A stretch of DNA of 64,000 bases from Diogma glabrata. Lineage: Eukaryota; Arthropoda; Insecta; Diptera; Cylindrotomidae. Where the stretch lies: positions 98,430,915 to 98,494,914 of the forward strand of contig OY856188.1 in NCBI GenBank assembly GCA_963693315.1, written 5' to 3'. The notes beneath the pieces were generated by a model, which did not search any database, was not told the origin of the DNA, and saw only the letters and a program-made list of their open reading frames with translations. Made by a program: the position numbers and the translations under genes. Shown here piece after piece: positions 21,810 through 34,400 of the stretch (position 1 is its first letter; every line of letters starts with the position of its first letter).

Positions 21810-24800
21810 CTAATTTTTATTGAAGGCTATTCACTCATTTAATAACATGAAACATTATTAACTTATCTGAAATAAAAGAAAATTTACATATATTCCAAAT
21901 TTTGATTAATTGATTATCTAACTCTAACAATTATTTTAACTACATATTAGTGTGAGCTGTCATTTTTAATAATATCATATCAAGATATGAAAACCTCTTT
22001 TAATGGTTACAAAATAAAATTAATTCCACATAAACTATCTAAAAAAATTTATTTTTAGTTTATTCATCTTCATTTAATAATTCACGTTTATTTTTCATGA
22101 AAAATAAAATTTTCCCATCCAGTCAAACGATGGCCCAAGAGAAAATAAAAGACAAAATATACATAACAAATTTAAAATCAATAAATAAGGTAAAAGGTTG
22201 ATCACAGGTTGTCGTTTTATCCTTATCTATTATATTTAGACAAAATCAAAAAATTTTTCATATGCATATAGTTAGCCATATCACAAAATTTTAACATACA
22301 TTTAGCATATTTGTAGGGGGCCTCCTTTTAACTAAACTCATTGAACATAAGAATAAAAAATAGTTTTAAATAACTTTTTTTGTTATATATTTTCTTATAT
22401 TTAAAACTAAAAAACCAAAAAAAATATAACCTTAGAGGGATGCCAGAGGCTGTCACGGTGTGCCAAGTCACGTTTTATTAGTATAACTTAAAGAAAAAAA
22501 CAAATAAAATAATATTTAAATTCAATCTAAGTGAAGTAATAATAAAAAGAAAGAGAAAGAAAATCCTACACTTTTTTTTTGTTTTAGATTAATTTTTTGC
22601 AAAATAAATAAAAAAAAGTAAGAAAACTATAACTTTTTGTTTTAATTTTATTTTACATAAAATTGACCCAGTTTTTTTTTAGATATATGAATATGTTTGA
22701 TGGTTGGATAAATAAAATAAGACAAAAACAGATAAACGTTTCGTGCATTCAAAATATATTTTCTTAATAAAAAAAACACATTGTGACTAAAATTATAAAT
22801 AAAAAAAGAATTTAATTTACGCTTTTTATGCTTTTTTGAGTCATGATTGAAATGAAAAAAAAATTGATCGCGGAACTTCAAAAGTTGACATTTGATTTGA
22901 GATGATGGAGAAAAAAATATAAATTGATTTTTCAGTGACTTCTAATAACAAAACAGCTACTGAGTTACAGTATCATATGTTACGAAACCATACATCCAAA
23001 TATCAAAAACTAAAATTAATTTCATAATTTTATTGTTCATGTGAAATTTTTGTATTGTTTTTTATTGATATATTGATTGACTGTCAATTTTCAATAATTC
23101 GAAGTTTTTTAGATTCATATATTTGATTTTTTGTTTTTATAAAAATTTCACATAGCCCTCATCTTCCAATTGTTTACTATTAATCATTTTCAATATGGAT
23201 TTAAGTAAAGAATTAAAATAGAAAAAAAAATGATTGTACGTAAGTGTTAATGGTTTGAACTGTTGTAATGGGAGAGAAAGGAAACTCGAAAAACGTTTTA
23301 TAATTGAAAATTGTGACTGATGACATTTCGTACAACTTACTCTTAACTCTTAAAATTTCTATTTATTTATTTGCCGTGTGAAAAATAATGTAAAGATTGT
23401 TGTGCGTGATTTGCGGATCCGATTTTGATTGATTTATTTAGTTCTTAATAACAATCACGATACGTAAAAAATTTCATAACATAACATTACATCTCCTCTT
23501 TTAACGGAGTATCCAACAAGAAACAAAGGATAGTTAAAACAAACACTATCAAAGTAAGAGTCTTTCAATTTAGTCCAATCATTGAGTGTGAAAATTTCAT
23601 ATGAGCTCCGTTTATTGAAAAAAATGCATTTATTGTTTATTAATCCATTTCCGGAAAAACACTTGATCTAGCACAAAACGAACAGAAAAGACAAAAAATA
23701 ATTTAAAATAAACGTAAAACTTAATTAAAATAATATATAAATAAAAAATTGTTTAACATTTTTGTAGTCAGTTCATGCTGTAAGAGTACGTGAGTAAAAT
23801 GATTTAATCATAATTTGTTGTATTTTCCAATTTTTCTCTAAGATCCAAAGACAACAAAAACAAAAAAGCAAAACAGAAAAAAGAAAATAACACTCGCAAT
23901 AGTAATAAATTTATTTAGTTTTCTAAAAAAAAATTAAATAAAATATTATTTATAATCCATACAAATATGTTTGAAATTTTTCGAGAAGTCAATTATATTT
24001 AATTAAAAGTTAATATTTTATTATTTTTGTAAATACATAATATAAAATTAAAAATTCAAACATATATCACGATTTTAAAGTGAAAATATTATCGTAAGTG
24101 ATAATTTTCTATAATTTCTATTTAGAAATTAATATATTTCGTATTTAGACGTAAAATTGTAACTCATATATCCAAATATAAAAATAAAAATTTAATACCT
24201 TTTCGTTTCCAACTTTATTTTATATAATTAAACTTGAATTTAATCAAAACAATAATATACTAATCATCATATAAAAATATTTCTTAAACTTTGTTCATAC
24301 ATACGCCAATTTTCCATTATTGTAACAGTTATAACAGTTAACTTTTTTTTAATCCAAATAATTGATTTTCGATGAATATTATCTTTCGTGTAAACAGAAT
24401 TAAATTGTGAGAAACATAATTTTGTAATAATAAATGATTAAAAGAAATTTGCAACACTTCGATGAGGTCAGATTTAAATTAAATTATTTTATTTTTAGAT
24501 TAACACTATTTTTTCATAGCTGATTCTCTAGCTGTGCACAGAACATCATTGTTGAAATATTTGGGATCATTATCAAATAACAATAAAAATTATAATTTTG
24601 AACATTAATAGATGGTTTTCTGCTGAGTATCACAGTTTGATTTGAATACATAATTCAACATTAATTGACATTTATTAATGGAAGTTTTATTTTTTTGTAT
24701 AATTTTATTGCAAACAAGCCAATGATAACAAACACGTTTTAGACACCGAATTTATTAAAATAAAATTTGTTAGCAATATTAATCTTTGTAACCTTATAAC

Positions 24801-26998
24801 CTTATAAAAAAAAATTTCAAATATACGGAACACTATCACGAAAGGGTCATATCAAATTTTGTATAAAAAATCTTATAAAAACAGGTTCGTCGTCTGTCTA
24901 ACTCTTTTATTTCTCAAACAAAAATTTTTTTTTGTTATTTTAATAAAATAATTAATTATTTTTCTATTTGGCACCTAATTTTAAACATAATATTTTAAAT
25001 TTCTAAAAATGAAATAAATTGAAAAATTATAACCTTTAAACCTAGTTTTCATGTTTTTCGTGATTGAATAAAAAATAATTTATTTAAAAAAAAATTCACG
25101 CTAAAACTTTGTTTACCAAACAACTACAAAAAAAAAAGAAATATGTAAACAAAAAAACTTCAATAATAATCATTATGTTAATCAACATGAATTAAGTGTA
25201 TAGATTAATTCATACTTTAATCATTATCGATAAGAATGCGTTTATTATATTATTAAGTTGTTTCTGTGTTGTCTGTTTTCTTTTGTTTAAAAAAATTTTT
25301 AGAACCACAAAAGAAAATATTGATTGGTAATAAATTATATTTTAGAATAACGATCAAAATAATTTTAATTAATGATTTTCGTTTTTATTTTATTTTATGG
25401 GAAAAATAAGAAATTTGATAGCATGAAAATTTGTTTTGTTGGTTGGGTATAAAAGAAGTTTGAGCACGAAAATGCTACCAATTCATTAATTACCTTTGTT
25501 ACTTGTCAATTACTTAAATAACTCATTTCATAAGGCTTTTGAAAACCTATGGTGAATATTTTCAAAAGAGATATGTTATTAAAATAATTAAAAAAATGAC
25601 TAGCATTATATTCTGTCATATTTGGTATACGCATTTCAAAAGGTTATTAATAATTAAAATACTTTTCTCTATAGTTTTTAATTATATTAATTACAATTAT
25701 TTGCTCATTGTGTGCACTATAATCTTTTAATTGATAACCATCATTGTGTTGTAACCATATACATTTATATATTCTATTAACCATCATTATATCCATTTAA
25801 TTTCAATAACATTGATTACTATATAATTTATTATTATCGATAGATTCAATCAAAATGTTTGTTATGTGTCAATTTTTATTGTCAACAAACTATGTAGTCA
25901 TAAAAACACTAATTTTTTTCTAATAAACCCATAAAATCTGTATTGTGATGTCATTTAATTTTATGTTTTTGTGGCGTGATAATCAATAATATAAGAAATA
26001 AAAGTAGGAAAATTTATTATCTATGTAATTTCATGTGATTGAAATGTTGATAACACAAATCTTAGTACAATAGCTTAAGAAAGGTGTTTTTTTGTTTTAA
26101 CAAGTTTATTAGAAAGATGAGCAATAAAAATAAACTTTGACTTAAGCTTTTATACTCTTGTCTATCTATAAAATTTTAATTAAAAATTGAACAAATTTGT
26201 CAAAAGAGAGAAAGTTAAAAATAAAATCTATAGGTTTGGTCAGTTTTGGACACCAACTGATAAATTAATTTACAAATAAACAAATTGAACAGTGAATGGC
26301 AAGAAGATATTCAAGTTTATTTACAGCATAAAATATGATTAAAATATAACTATTGTTTTCAATTTTTATTTCAAATTGTAATTAAATCTGCGAACAGAGT
26401 TGTTGTGAACTGTTTACGATGACTATCCGTCTTTTATTGATGGGGAAAGTTTTATATATCAGCAGTTTATCCATTATTAAAGGCAAACAGGACGAAAAAT
26501 GTTCCGTGTTTTTGTTTTTGTTGATCTTTAGTATTTGTAAAATAAAAAAAAATAAAACTTGTTCGCAAGTATAAACCAATTTGGAAATGTTTCTTTTTAA
26601 ATCTACGAGCATCGAGAGTCGTCTATACCGGACCATTCAGCTCTGTTGTGAGCACTCTGAATAAACTCCATTTGTCTTGCTAATTTATTTAATGTTAGTT
26701 ATCACCATTGTATTTCAAATATTTAGTTAATCAGTGTTTTGGTTTTGTGTAAATATTAAAAAAGTGAAAGCAATACTTACAATTTATATCTATTATATTT
26801 TAATTTATAAAGTCCTGAGCGCAGCTTTAAGTTATCTACGCACACAACTTTATATTTTATTGATAGAATAGAAAACAAAACACATTCTTCGTTCTTTCAA
26901 ATTAAAAAAAATTAAATTTTCCCTGATTCAGTACAGCTATTAATCTCATTGTCAACTCAAATCTTACTAACCAACTTGATTCATTGCAGCACAGAAGA
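21810..26998. other. Long AT-rich intergenic stretch
   Basis: About 5.2 kb of A/T-rich DNA with no recognisable coding motif; frames such as 22648-22881, 25539-25730 and 26382-26636 are compositionally ordinary for such DNA. The only point of note is a TATA-type block at 25447-25466 that has a close match at 60651-60670. Confidence 0.5.
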
Positions 26999-27350
26999 AA
27001 TGTTGCTGATTAGACTAATTTTTAAAATTTATTATGGATGAACGGGCATCTAAAGAGATCAAATCAATTTTACCTAAATCTGCAAACATTACGCGTCACA
27101 CTGGAGCAATTAAAGCGGTTTTACTTTTTACGGTTCAAGTGATTATGTGTAAAACTGTAGCCTTCCCACGTGACTTTTTCAACAGAGTTGCTCATCTCTG
27201 GAATGCATTACCTTTGAGGGTTTCCCTGATAATTTTAATCCTCAAGAGTTAAATGTCAGCATTCAAAAACTTTTAGAGAAATCTAATATACTTTTCATCC
27301 TTATCCCTAGTTGGTATGGTATCTTTGGATATTCAAAGATGTTAGTTAGT
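26999..27350 (+). pseudogene. LINE 3'-end fragment related to the element at 31476-34918
   Basis: The frame from 27034 reads ASKEIKSILPKSANITR, TVAFPRDFFNRVAHLWNALPL, the C-terminal signature also present in the large ORF at 31628-34603 (SSKEIQNILP, TVSFQNDYFNRVAKLWNSLP). After 27215 the homology continues in another frame (a FNPQE-like piece), so there is a frameshift. The 3' UTR ends with GGTATCTTTGGATATTCAAA, nearly identical to the UTR of the larger copy. It is a short 5'-truncated, older relative in the opposite orientation. Confidence 0.8.
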
Positions 27351-28281
27351 TATAAAATTACAAAAACTTCCACAATGCTTATCTATTTTATTTGAATTCA
27401 CATACTAACCGATCACACAATTTGATCCAATTAAGAGCTCGAATTTCCTATTTCTTGTTTCATTTTAATTATACTTTCATCACTTGATTTCAATATACAA
27501 TTTCATTAAAAATAAGAAAAACCAGATTACAATAATATTTTCTATAAAAACCATTTGAATACTCATGAGAATTGTATAAACTCAAACAAAAATGTTTAAA
27601 GTAATACATGGGAACACATAATCCATGAACTGGTAAAGAATGCGTTTTATATATTTTTTCGATTTTTCTCTCAAAAATATGGTCCCGTAATTATAAGTTA
27701 CTAGATTTACTCCCAAAAGAATGTAAAAATTAATGTTTTGAGACAAGCTCTTATCTCAATTCTATTCCAAAAATCGGTATCCTTGGTCTTATCACACTCA
27801 ACAAGATAAAATATGTTTTCGAAGGACTATCTTAACCTTAGAACTCTGGTTTATCAATTAAACACTTGGTATTTTGCCACGGTATGTTTATTCTACAAAC
27901 ACGTTTATCGTTTCTTTGCTGAAACTAAGTTGGAATTGCATGACAAACTTGAGAAATCTACGAATATATGAATTACAAATCCTAGCTAGAAGTGAACGGT
28001 AATTACACAGATTTTAATTCAAGATTTTGTTGAGATATTTTATTTATTTCAAACGCTGAAGTTCCACAGGGATTAGCGTTGGTGCTCACACTTTTTTAAA
28101 TTTAATTTAATATCTTGTGTAAAAAACCCGATTACCACCTTTCATATGTCAGGAGGTATATCAGATGAAAATCGGAAAAAATTACCTAATTCAAGTCAGA
28201 CAATCTAAAGGGTATTTTGATTAACATATATTTTATTTTCGTACCAAAAACACCACTTTTACCATTGCATATTTTCTTTTT
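27351..28281. other. AT-rich intergenic stretch
   Basis: No coding, RNA or repeat feature recognised. Confidence 0.45.
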
Positions 28282-28295
28282 ATTATTTTAAATAA
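28282..28295. repeat. 14-bp target-site duplication of SINE, left
   Basis: attattttaaataa, identical to 28510-28523. Confidence 0.85.
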
Positions 28296-28509
28296 GGCGA
28301 TGTATAGCCGAGTGTGTTAAAGCGCTAGTCTATGCATTGTTAGGGTCGACGGTTCGAATCCAGTCCAATCCAATATGGATTTTCTGGATTAGAATTACAG
28401 AACCGATTTAGATGTTAAGTATTGGTGTCGGGTAGTTCATAAGTTAGTTTAAGAAGGTGATATAGGCTAACCGCCTCAACCATTTAGTTAAGTAGAACTA
28501 AAAAAAAAA
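28296..28509 (+). mobile_element. tRNA-derived SINE (Ser/Leu-like head)
   Basis: A 214-bp element flanked by an exact 14-bp duplication. The 5' part resembles a tRNA of the Ser/Leu type: GGCGATGTATAGCCGAGTG contains a pol III A box and GGTTCGAATCC at about 28351-28361 is a perfect B box. A tRNA-unrelated body follows (GTGTCGGGTAGTTCATAAG and so on) and ends in an A tail at about 28500-28509. SINEs are transcribed by RNA polymerase III and mobilised by a partner LINE. The exact duplication and clean A tail argue for a fairly recent insertion. I saw no second copy in the window. Confidence 0.9.
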
Positions 28510-28523
28510 ATTATTTTAAATAA
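28510..28523. repeat. 14-bp target-site duplication of SINE, right
   Basis: Identical to 28282-28295 and immediately follows the A tail. Confidence 0.85.
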
Positions 28524-28659
28524 ATCCATAAGTTTAATAAACTACACTATAAAAGGAACTCACTATTCGCCTACAGCTCAAAAAACAACTCCCTTAACTT
28601 CTAATTATAGTTCCTTAATTTTTTTGTTTCGTTAAAAAAATATTGGTCTAATAAAATTT

Positions 28660-29977
28660 GGTCTGAAAGACCTAAGTATTACATTCATGAGCCAAAAGTG
28701 AAATTCTTACCCCCACTTTTTTGGCATTTCTCGACGTTTTAGGACCTACTGATTCTAAAGAAGCAAAAAGAAATGTATGCCTGTCTGTCGGCCGGCCGTC
28801 ACAACCTACGAAATCTAGAAAACTACTGGACGGGTTGGAAAAATTTTTGCTTTTTATTTTAAAAATTTTAAATAGGTTAACTCAATGGAAAGAGCCAAAA
28901 AGACGCTGTGTTCGGTAGCTGTACCGGAAGTGTGTCAAAAAAATCGTCAAGTGTGTCAAAACAAGGAAATTTGCATATTTTTTGCTTAAAAAACGTTGAT
29001 TTTAAGTGATTACGAGTAGGAACATTGAATTTGGAGAAATCTTGATGGTCATAATTGGTGTGGGAGACCAAAATCTAGATTATTGCATTATAAGTTTGTC
29101 AAAAAATGTTGTCAAGTGTGTCAAAAGAAAGATTTTTATTTATTTTTTTACCCAATTTGTTGGAAAAAAATTAAATTAAAATTTTGTTTGAAATGAAATT
29201 TTATTATTATTATTGAGAATTATGGCATTATAAGTTTGTCAAAAAAATGTTGTCAAGTGTGTCAAAAGTTGTCAAGTGTGTCAAACAAATGTAACTGTTT
29301 TTATGACGTAAATGTAATTTAAAATGCAATACATGGAAATTTTTGAATTTGTTATAGTTTTTGAAATATTTTTGGAATTTTGAAACAAGTTTGTATTTTT
29401 GATTTTGTAATAATTTTTAGAATTTTGGGAAAAGTTTGAATTTTTGATTTTGTAAAAATTTTTGGAATATTTTTAGAAATTTGAAAAATTTAAAATTTTT
29501 GATTTTATTATAATTTTTGGAATTTTGAAAAAAGTTTCAATTTTTGATTTTGTAATAATTTTTGGAATATTTTTGGAATTTTGAAAAAAGATTGATTTTA
29601 TTTAATTTTTGAAATATTTTTGGAGTTGTGAAAGAAATATGAATTTGTGATTTTGTAATATTTTCTCGAAACGCTAAATGGAGAGGTTTTTGAGTAGTTT
29701 GCTGAGTGTATCATCTTTTCACTAAGTTATGTTAATTTATGATCTGTTGTAATTTTAAAGCGACGTATTGATATTTCGTGTTAGTTTTGTAATACATATC
29801 TAAACAGAGATAAAAAAATATTTGTACTTTAGCAAAGAGTTATGTTTGATATACATCGCTGCTCAAAACTAAAAACCATGTCCTCATAAAAGTTTTTTGC
29901 CGAAAACTATATCAAAGTCCTTAACCCAGACCAAATTCTTGATATCTCAGAGCTGTGAGATTTCAGCCCCTCCATAT
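28660..29977. repeat. Dispersed repeat family A, copy 2
   Basis: Same ends as 10494-12807 (GGTCTGAAAGACC at the left, TTTCAGCCCCTCCATAT at the right) and shared interior: the CCCCCACTTTTTT and CTGTCTGTCGGCCGGCCG patches, the TCAAGTGTGTCAAAA tandem unit (about two copies from 29086), and the AATTTTTGATTTTGTAATAA array (29340-29640). It lacks the palindrome and is about 1 kb shorter. No LINE coding segment adjoins it here. It is flanked by an inverted TAATAAAAT/ATTTTATTA pair, not a direct duplication. Confidence 0.75.
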
Positions 29978-31466
29978 TTTATTACATAGTTTTGGTACAA
30001 CAAAATATCACACCTTATCATGTTAGCATTACAGGAAACATATAATAAATTCTACGTGTTAAAATTCCAATTTTGTAAAATAATATCTTATTCAAACAAT
30101 ATTCTATACTTGGGAGGTCTAAATATTCTTATATTTTTATTTATCTAAAAATAGGATGTTGATAACAAACACAAAAATTTCCATTCTAACTGAAGAGAAT
30201 TTTTGTTATGAGCTTGAATTAAATTAATCATTTTTTTAGTGATCGGTTGAAAATCATGACACTTGTTACATTTTACAGTTCATCCCATTTATAGTACCGC
30301 CAATAATAGCTTCATTTGTAGATCGTTTGAGTCACCCAAATTAATCTCATTGTCTCTCAAATTTAATAATAATAGATTAAATTTGTTAGATTATTGCATC
30401 CAAACTTCAATCTGAAAACAGTTAAAAATCGGATCATATAAATAACGATGAATTCAATGCGAGTAAAAACAGGGTTGCTACTTTTCCAGACTAGCAACAG
30501 ATTCTTAATATAAATAAAGCTTGATGCTAGATATCTAGAAAAACTAGAGTCTATCCGACTTGAAGTGTAAAATTTTAGTCTTTCAGCATAGATTTAAAAT
30601 TCTTTCTCGTCTTTCCTTACTTTTAGGTTAATGCAACTAATTTTTTTGAAATTGATCTTTTGATCTGAATAAACACAACACATAAAAACATCTTATATAA
30701 AAATTACAATATTAATTATTTCCAAATAAACAGCTTGATGTCCAAAAAAGAAATAAAAGAAATTAGGAGATATTCAATTATAATGAAAAGAATTAATTAC
30801 ATTATTTGATAGAAAAGAGATGTTTAATAAATTTAATAGAAAAAATAATAATAAATAAATAAGAAATTGGGCTCAAGCCGATTTTGCTGGTAATATTAAT
30901 GCTCAACTTTTTTTAAGTGAAACCCCATAAATTCCTTAGAGAAACATAATTCACTGCCCACAACCTTAGTTAATTTCTTCGAAAATTAAAAAACGTTAAT
31001 TTTTTACAATTAGCACAAAACATGTCTAAATTTGCAGAAAACAAAGTTAACGTCCTCCTGCTAGTTGTTTTATTTGTACTTCTATTTAACTTCAGTATGT
31101 TATTAATTTTAATGTATTAAGCTAAAGAGAGTAGGTAACTGTCTTTGAATATACAGTTTCCGATGGTAAGCAAGTGTACACTCACTTAATAGGAGTTTGC
31201 GATACGAAAATAACAAATAGCTTTACACATTTTACTTAAAATGTTTAGACAAATTTCATTGTAAGCAGCTGATATGTTAACAAACAATATGGTAGGTCAA
31301 TAAACTTGAAATTATTATATATTCTCATGATATTTGCAAGCGATCATTTTCAGTTTTTTGAAAACCACTAAAAAACAAATTATTTAATTTCGTTAGAAAA
31401 GAACTGGGCTCTAAGTTACGCAAATATACATCGATTGTGATCATTTCCGTTAAAATCGGGTCAAAA
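29978..31466. other. AT-rich intergenic stretch
   Basis: No gene recognised. It forms the left flank of the 3.4-kb LINE. Confidence 0.45.
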
Positions 31467-31475
31467 TTTCTATTA

Positions 31476-34400
31476 ATTTTTTAGTTTTTTTTTTTTTTTT
31501 TTTTTTATTAATTAGTTAGACATGTTTAGCACACTAAATATGAAATATTCATTATTTAGACTCTTTGAATATCCGAAGATACCATGTCAACTATAAAGGA
31601 ATGGAAGGAATGGGGATATAGGGATAACTATACTAATTTTTTTAAATGATAATGGACATTTTCTTTAAATGCCTGAGGAGAAAATTCATCGGGAAATACA
31701 GAGGAGGGCAATGAGTTCCATAATTTGGCCACTCTATTGAAATAGTCGTTTTGGAAGGACACAGTTCTACAACGAGGTATTTGTACAACAAATGGATGGG
31801 ATAACTCGGCAGCTCTTGTTTGTCGATTATACTGCGCACACGATGGAAGAATATTTTGAATTTCCTTAGAGGAGAATTCGCTAAAGTTATATTTATAGTA
31901 TATTGACAATTCAGCCACATTTCTTCTGTGCTGGAGTGAATCAAGCTGGTCCGTTAGTTCGGTATTACCAATCAACCGTATTGCTTTTCTCTGTACAGAG
32001 TCTAAACAATTTATTGTTGACTGACAAGCACCTCCCCAAACATGACAGCAGTACTCCATACATGGACGAATAAAGGACTTGAAGATTAGCAAAATTTGCT
32101 CGGGATTGAAATACTTTTTACATCGACTCAAGAATCCTAATTTTTGCATTGCAGATTTAGCGAGGTTGAACACATGTTTATTCCATTTCAGGTTATTTTG
32201 AATATCCACTCCAAGAAGTCTAACTGATTCAACCTCACGCAATTCCTCTTGGTTTATTTTAATAGGAAAATTTTTATGTCGCTCCATTCGTGAAAGACAG
32301 CATAATTTGGTTTTGGTTGGATTAAATGAAACGAGATTACGATCACCCCATTCCATTATACGCTCCAGATCTTTGTTGATGGAATCAATTAGCAACTCTC
32401 TATCAGTGGTAACTGCAGTATGAGATCGAAATTTAGGAGATGCATGTGATGCATGTAATGTGCTGTCATCAGCAAAACTATGGATTGGGTGCACTGTGGA
32501 AATAAGTAAGTCATTAATGTATAGAAGAAACAAGGTTGGTGAGAGTGCCGAACCTTGGGGAACCCCAGCATTGGTTGTGAAAATATTGGATGTGATACCA
32601 TCTAAATTAACATGAAATTGGCGACCTGTAAGAAAACTATGAATCCATGAGACAGTAAGATGGTCTATGCCATAAGATTTTAATTTAGCTATAAGATTTT
32701 TATGCCACACTTTATCAAATGCTTTAGAAATGTCAAGTGAAATACTGAATGTTTCACCGTGGTTTTCCAGCGATTTGTTCCAGAGATGGGATACGTAGGC
32801 TAACAGATCACCTGTTGCATGACTTCTACGAAAACCATACTGCTTATCATCAATAATTTGCGACATTTCCAAATAATCTATCAAATTGTAGTTAACATAT
32901 TTTTCAAATATTTTAGCTAAAACCGACAGAATTGCAATTGGTCTATAATTGTTAGGGTCTATCTTACTGCCTTTCTTTGATATGGGTTGAACGCTGGCCA
33001 GCTTCCAAGAATCGGGAAATATTCCGGTTTTATAAGATAAATAGAAAATTTTTGTTAAAATTGGAGCTAGTTGCCTAGCAAAGTTTTTAAGAATAAGGGG
33101 TGGAATACCGTCTGGGCCAGCAGATTTGTTGATATTGATAGAAAGAAGCATTTTCCGTAAAATATTGCAACGAAAAATAATTGGTTTCATTTTCGTTACA
33201 ACTGGGGGAATGAGTGTAGGAGAATGGGGGGGTTCAACTATGTTTGAGTTTTCTGCGAAAATACGACCCAATAGATCCGCTTTCTCTTTCGAGTCGCTCA
33301 CGGGAATGTCATTCAGAACTAAGGTTGGAATAGAGGATCGAGTAAAATTGCTCTGGACTGATTTAACTGCCTGAAAGAAACTACGTGAGCCAGATGGGTG
33401 CTCGGCGAATTTCTTTGCTTTCTTCTGGATAAACGCGTCTTTGTCCAAGTCTATTTTGAATTTACTAATATTTCTGGCTTTCTTATAGGCGCTATGGGTT
33501 TCAGGTGTTTTATTAGCGTTATACGTCTTGAATGCTTTGCGTTTATTCCTCACTGCCTCATCAACATCCCGTGTGAACCAAGGCTCAGTTTTAGGAGTGA
33601 TTAATCGATTTGGAATAAACCGCCGCATTCCTTCTTTTATGATTTCAGAAATTCTTATTACCGATGTGCTAGGATCTTGATCAACACAACAAATAGTTTT
33701 CCAAGGTGTTTCGTCATAAAAGTTTCTCAGTCCCTCCCAGTCAGCGCGTTTATAGTTCCATACCCGGCGAGGATTTGCTTTAATTTGTGTCGGTGATGTA
33801 AATTGCACTATTGCTGATATTAGTAAATGGTCTGATGTTCCGAGGGGTTGTTCAACTTTTGTCTTCGTAGTATCTGGCTCGTTTGTCAAAAACAGATCCA
33901 GCAAATTATTGTTATGATGTGAATTGTCTGCGATTCTAGTGGGACACTCTATCATTTGCGTCAAACCGTGATAATCTGCGAGTATCAGTTCGGCTTGTCT
34001 TCCTACGTCGTCAGTGCAAGATGAATACTTAAGCCATTCTTTATTATGAATATTAAAGTCTCCAAGAATGGCCAGTCTTGCTTTGGGGTAGTCCGTGGTA
34101 ATCTTGTCTAGATTAGCCGATATTTGATCGAAAAAGGGACATCCTGGGGGAGAATTTGGGGATCTATATAATCCTATTATAAACATAGTTTCATCAACAC
34201 CTGAGATCTTCAGTGCTATAGAATTATGGTGCTTAGAGTTCAACTCGTAGGCCTTAATTCTCACACATGAAAGTGAATCTCGAACAAATACACAGACACC
34301 ATGCTTGTTATAAAAGGAATGTTCCAATTCGTAACTAGGTATCCGGTATTTGTCGGGATCCAACTTCGATGCTTTGCCACTAACAATTGTTTCGGTAAGA

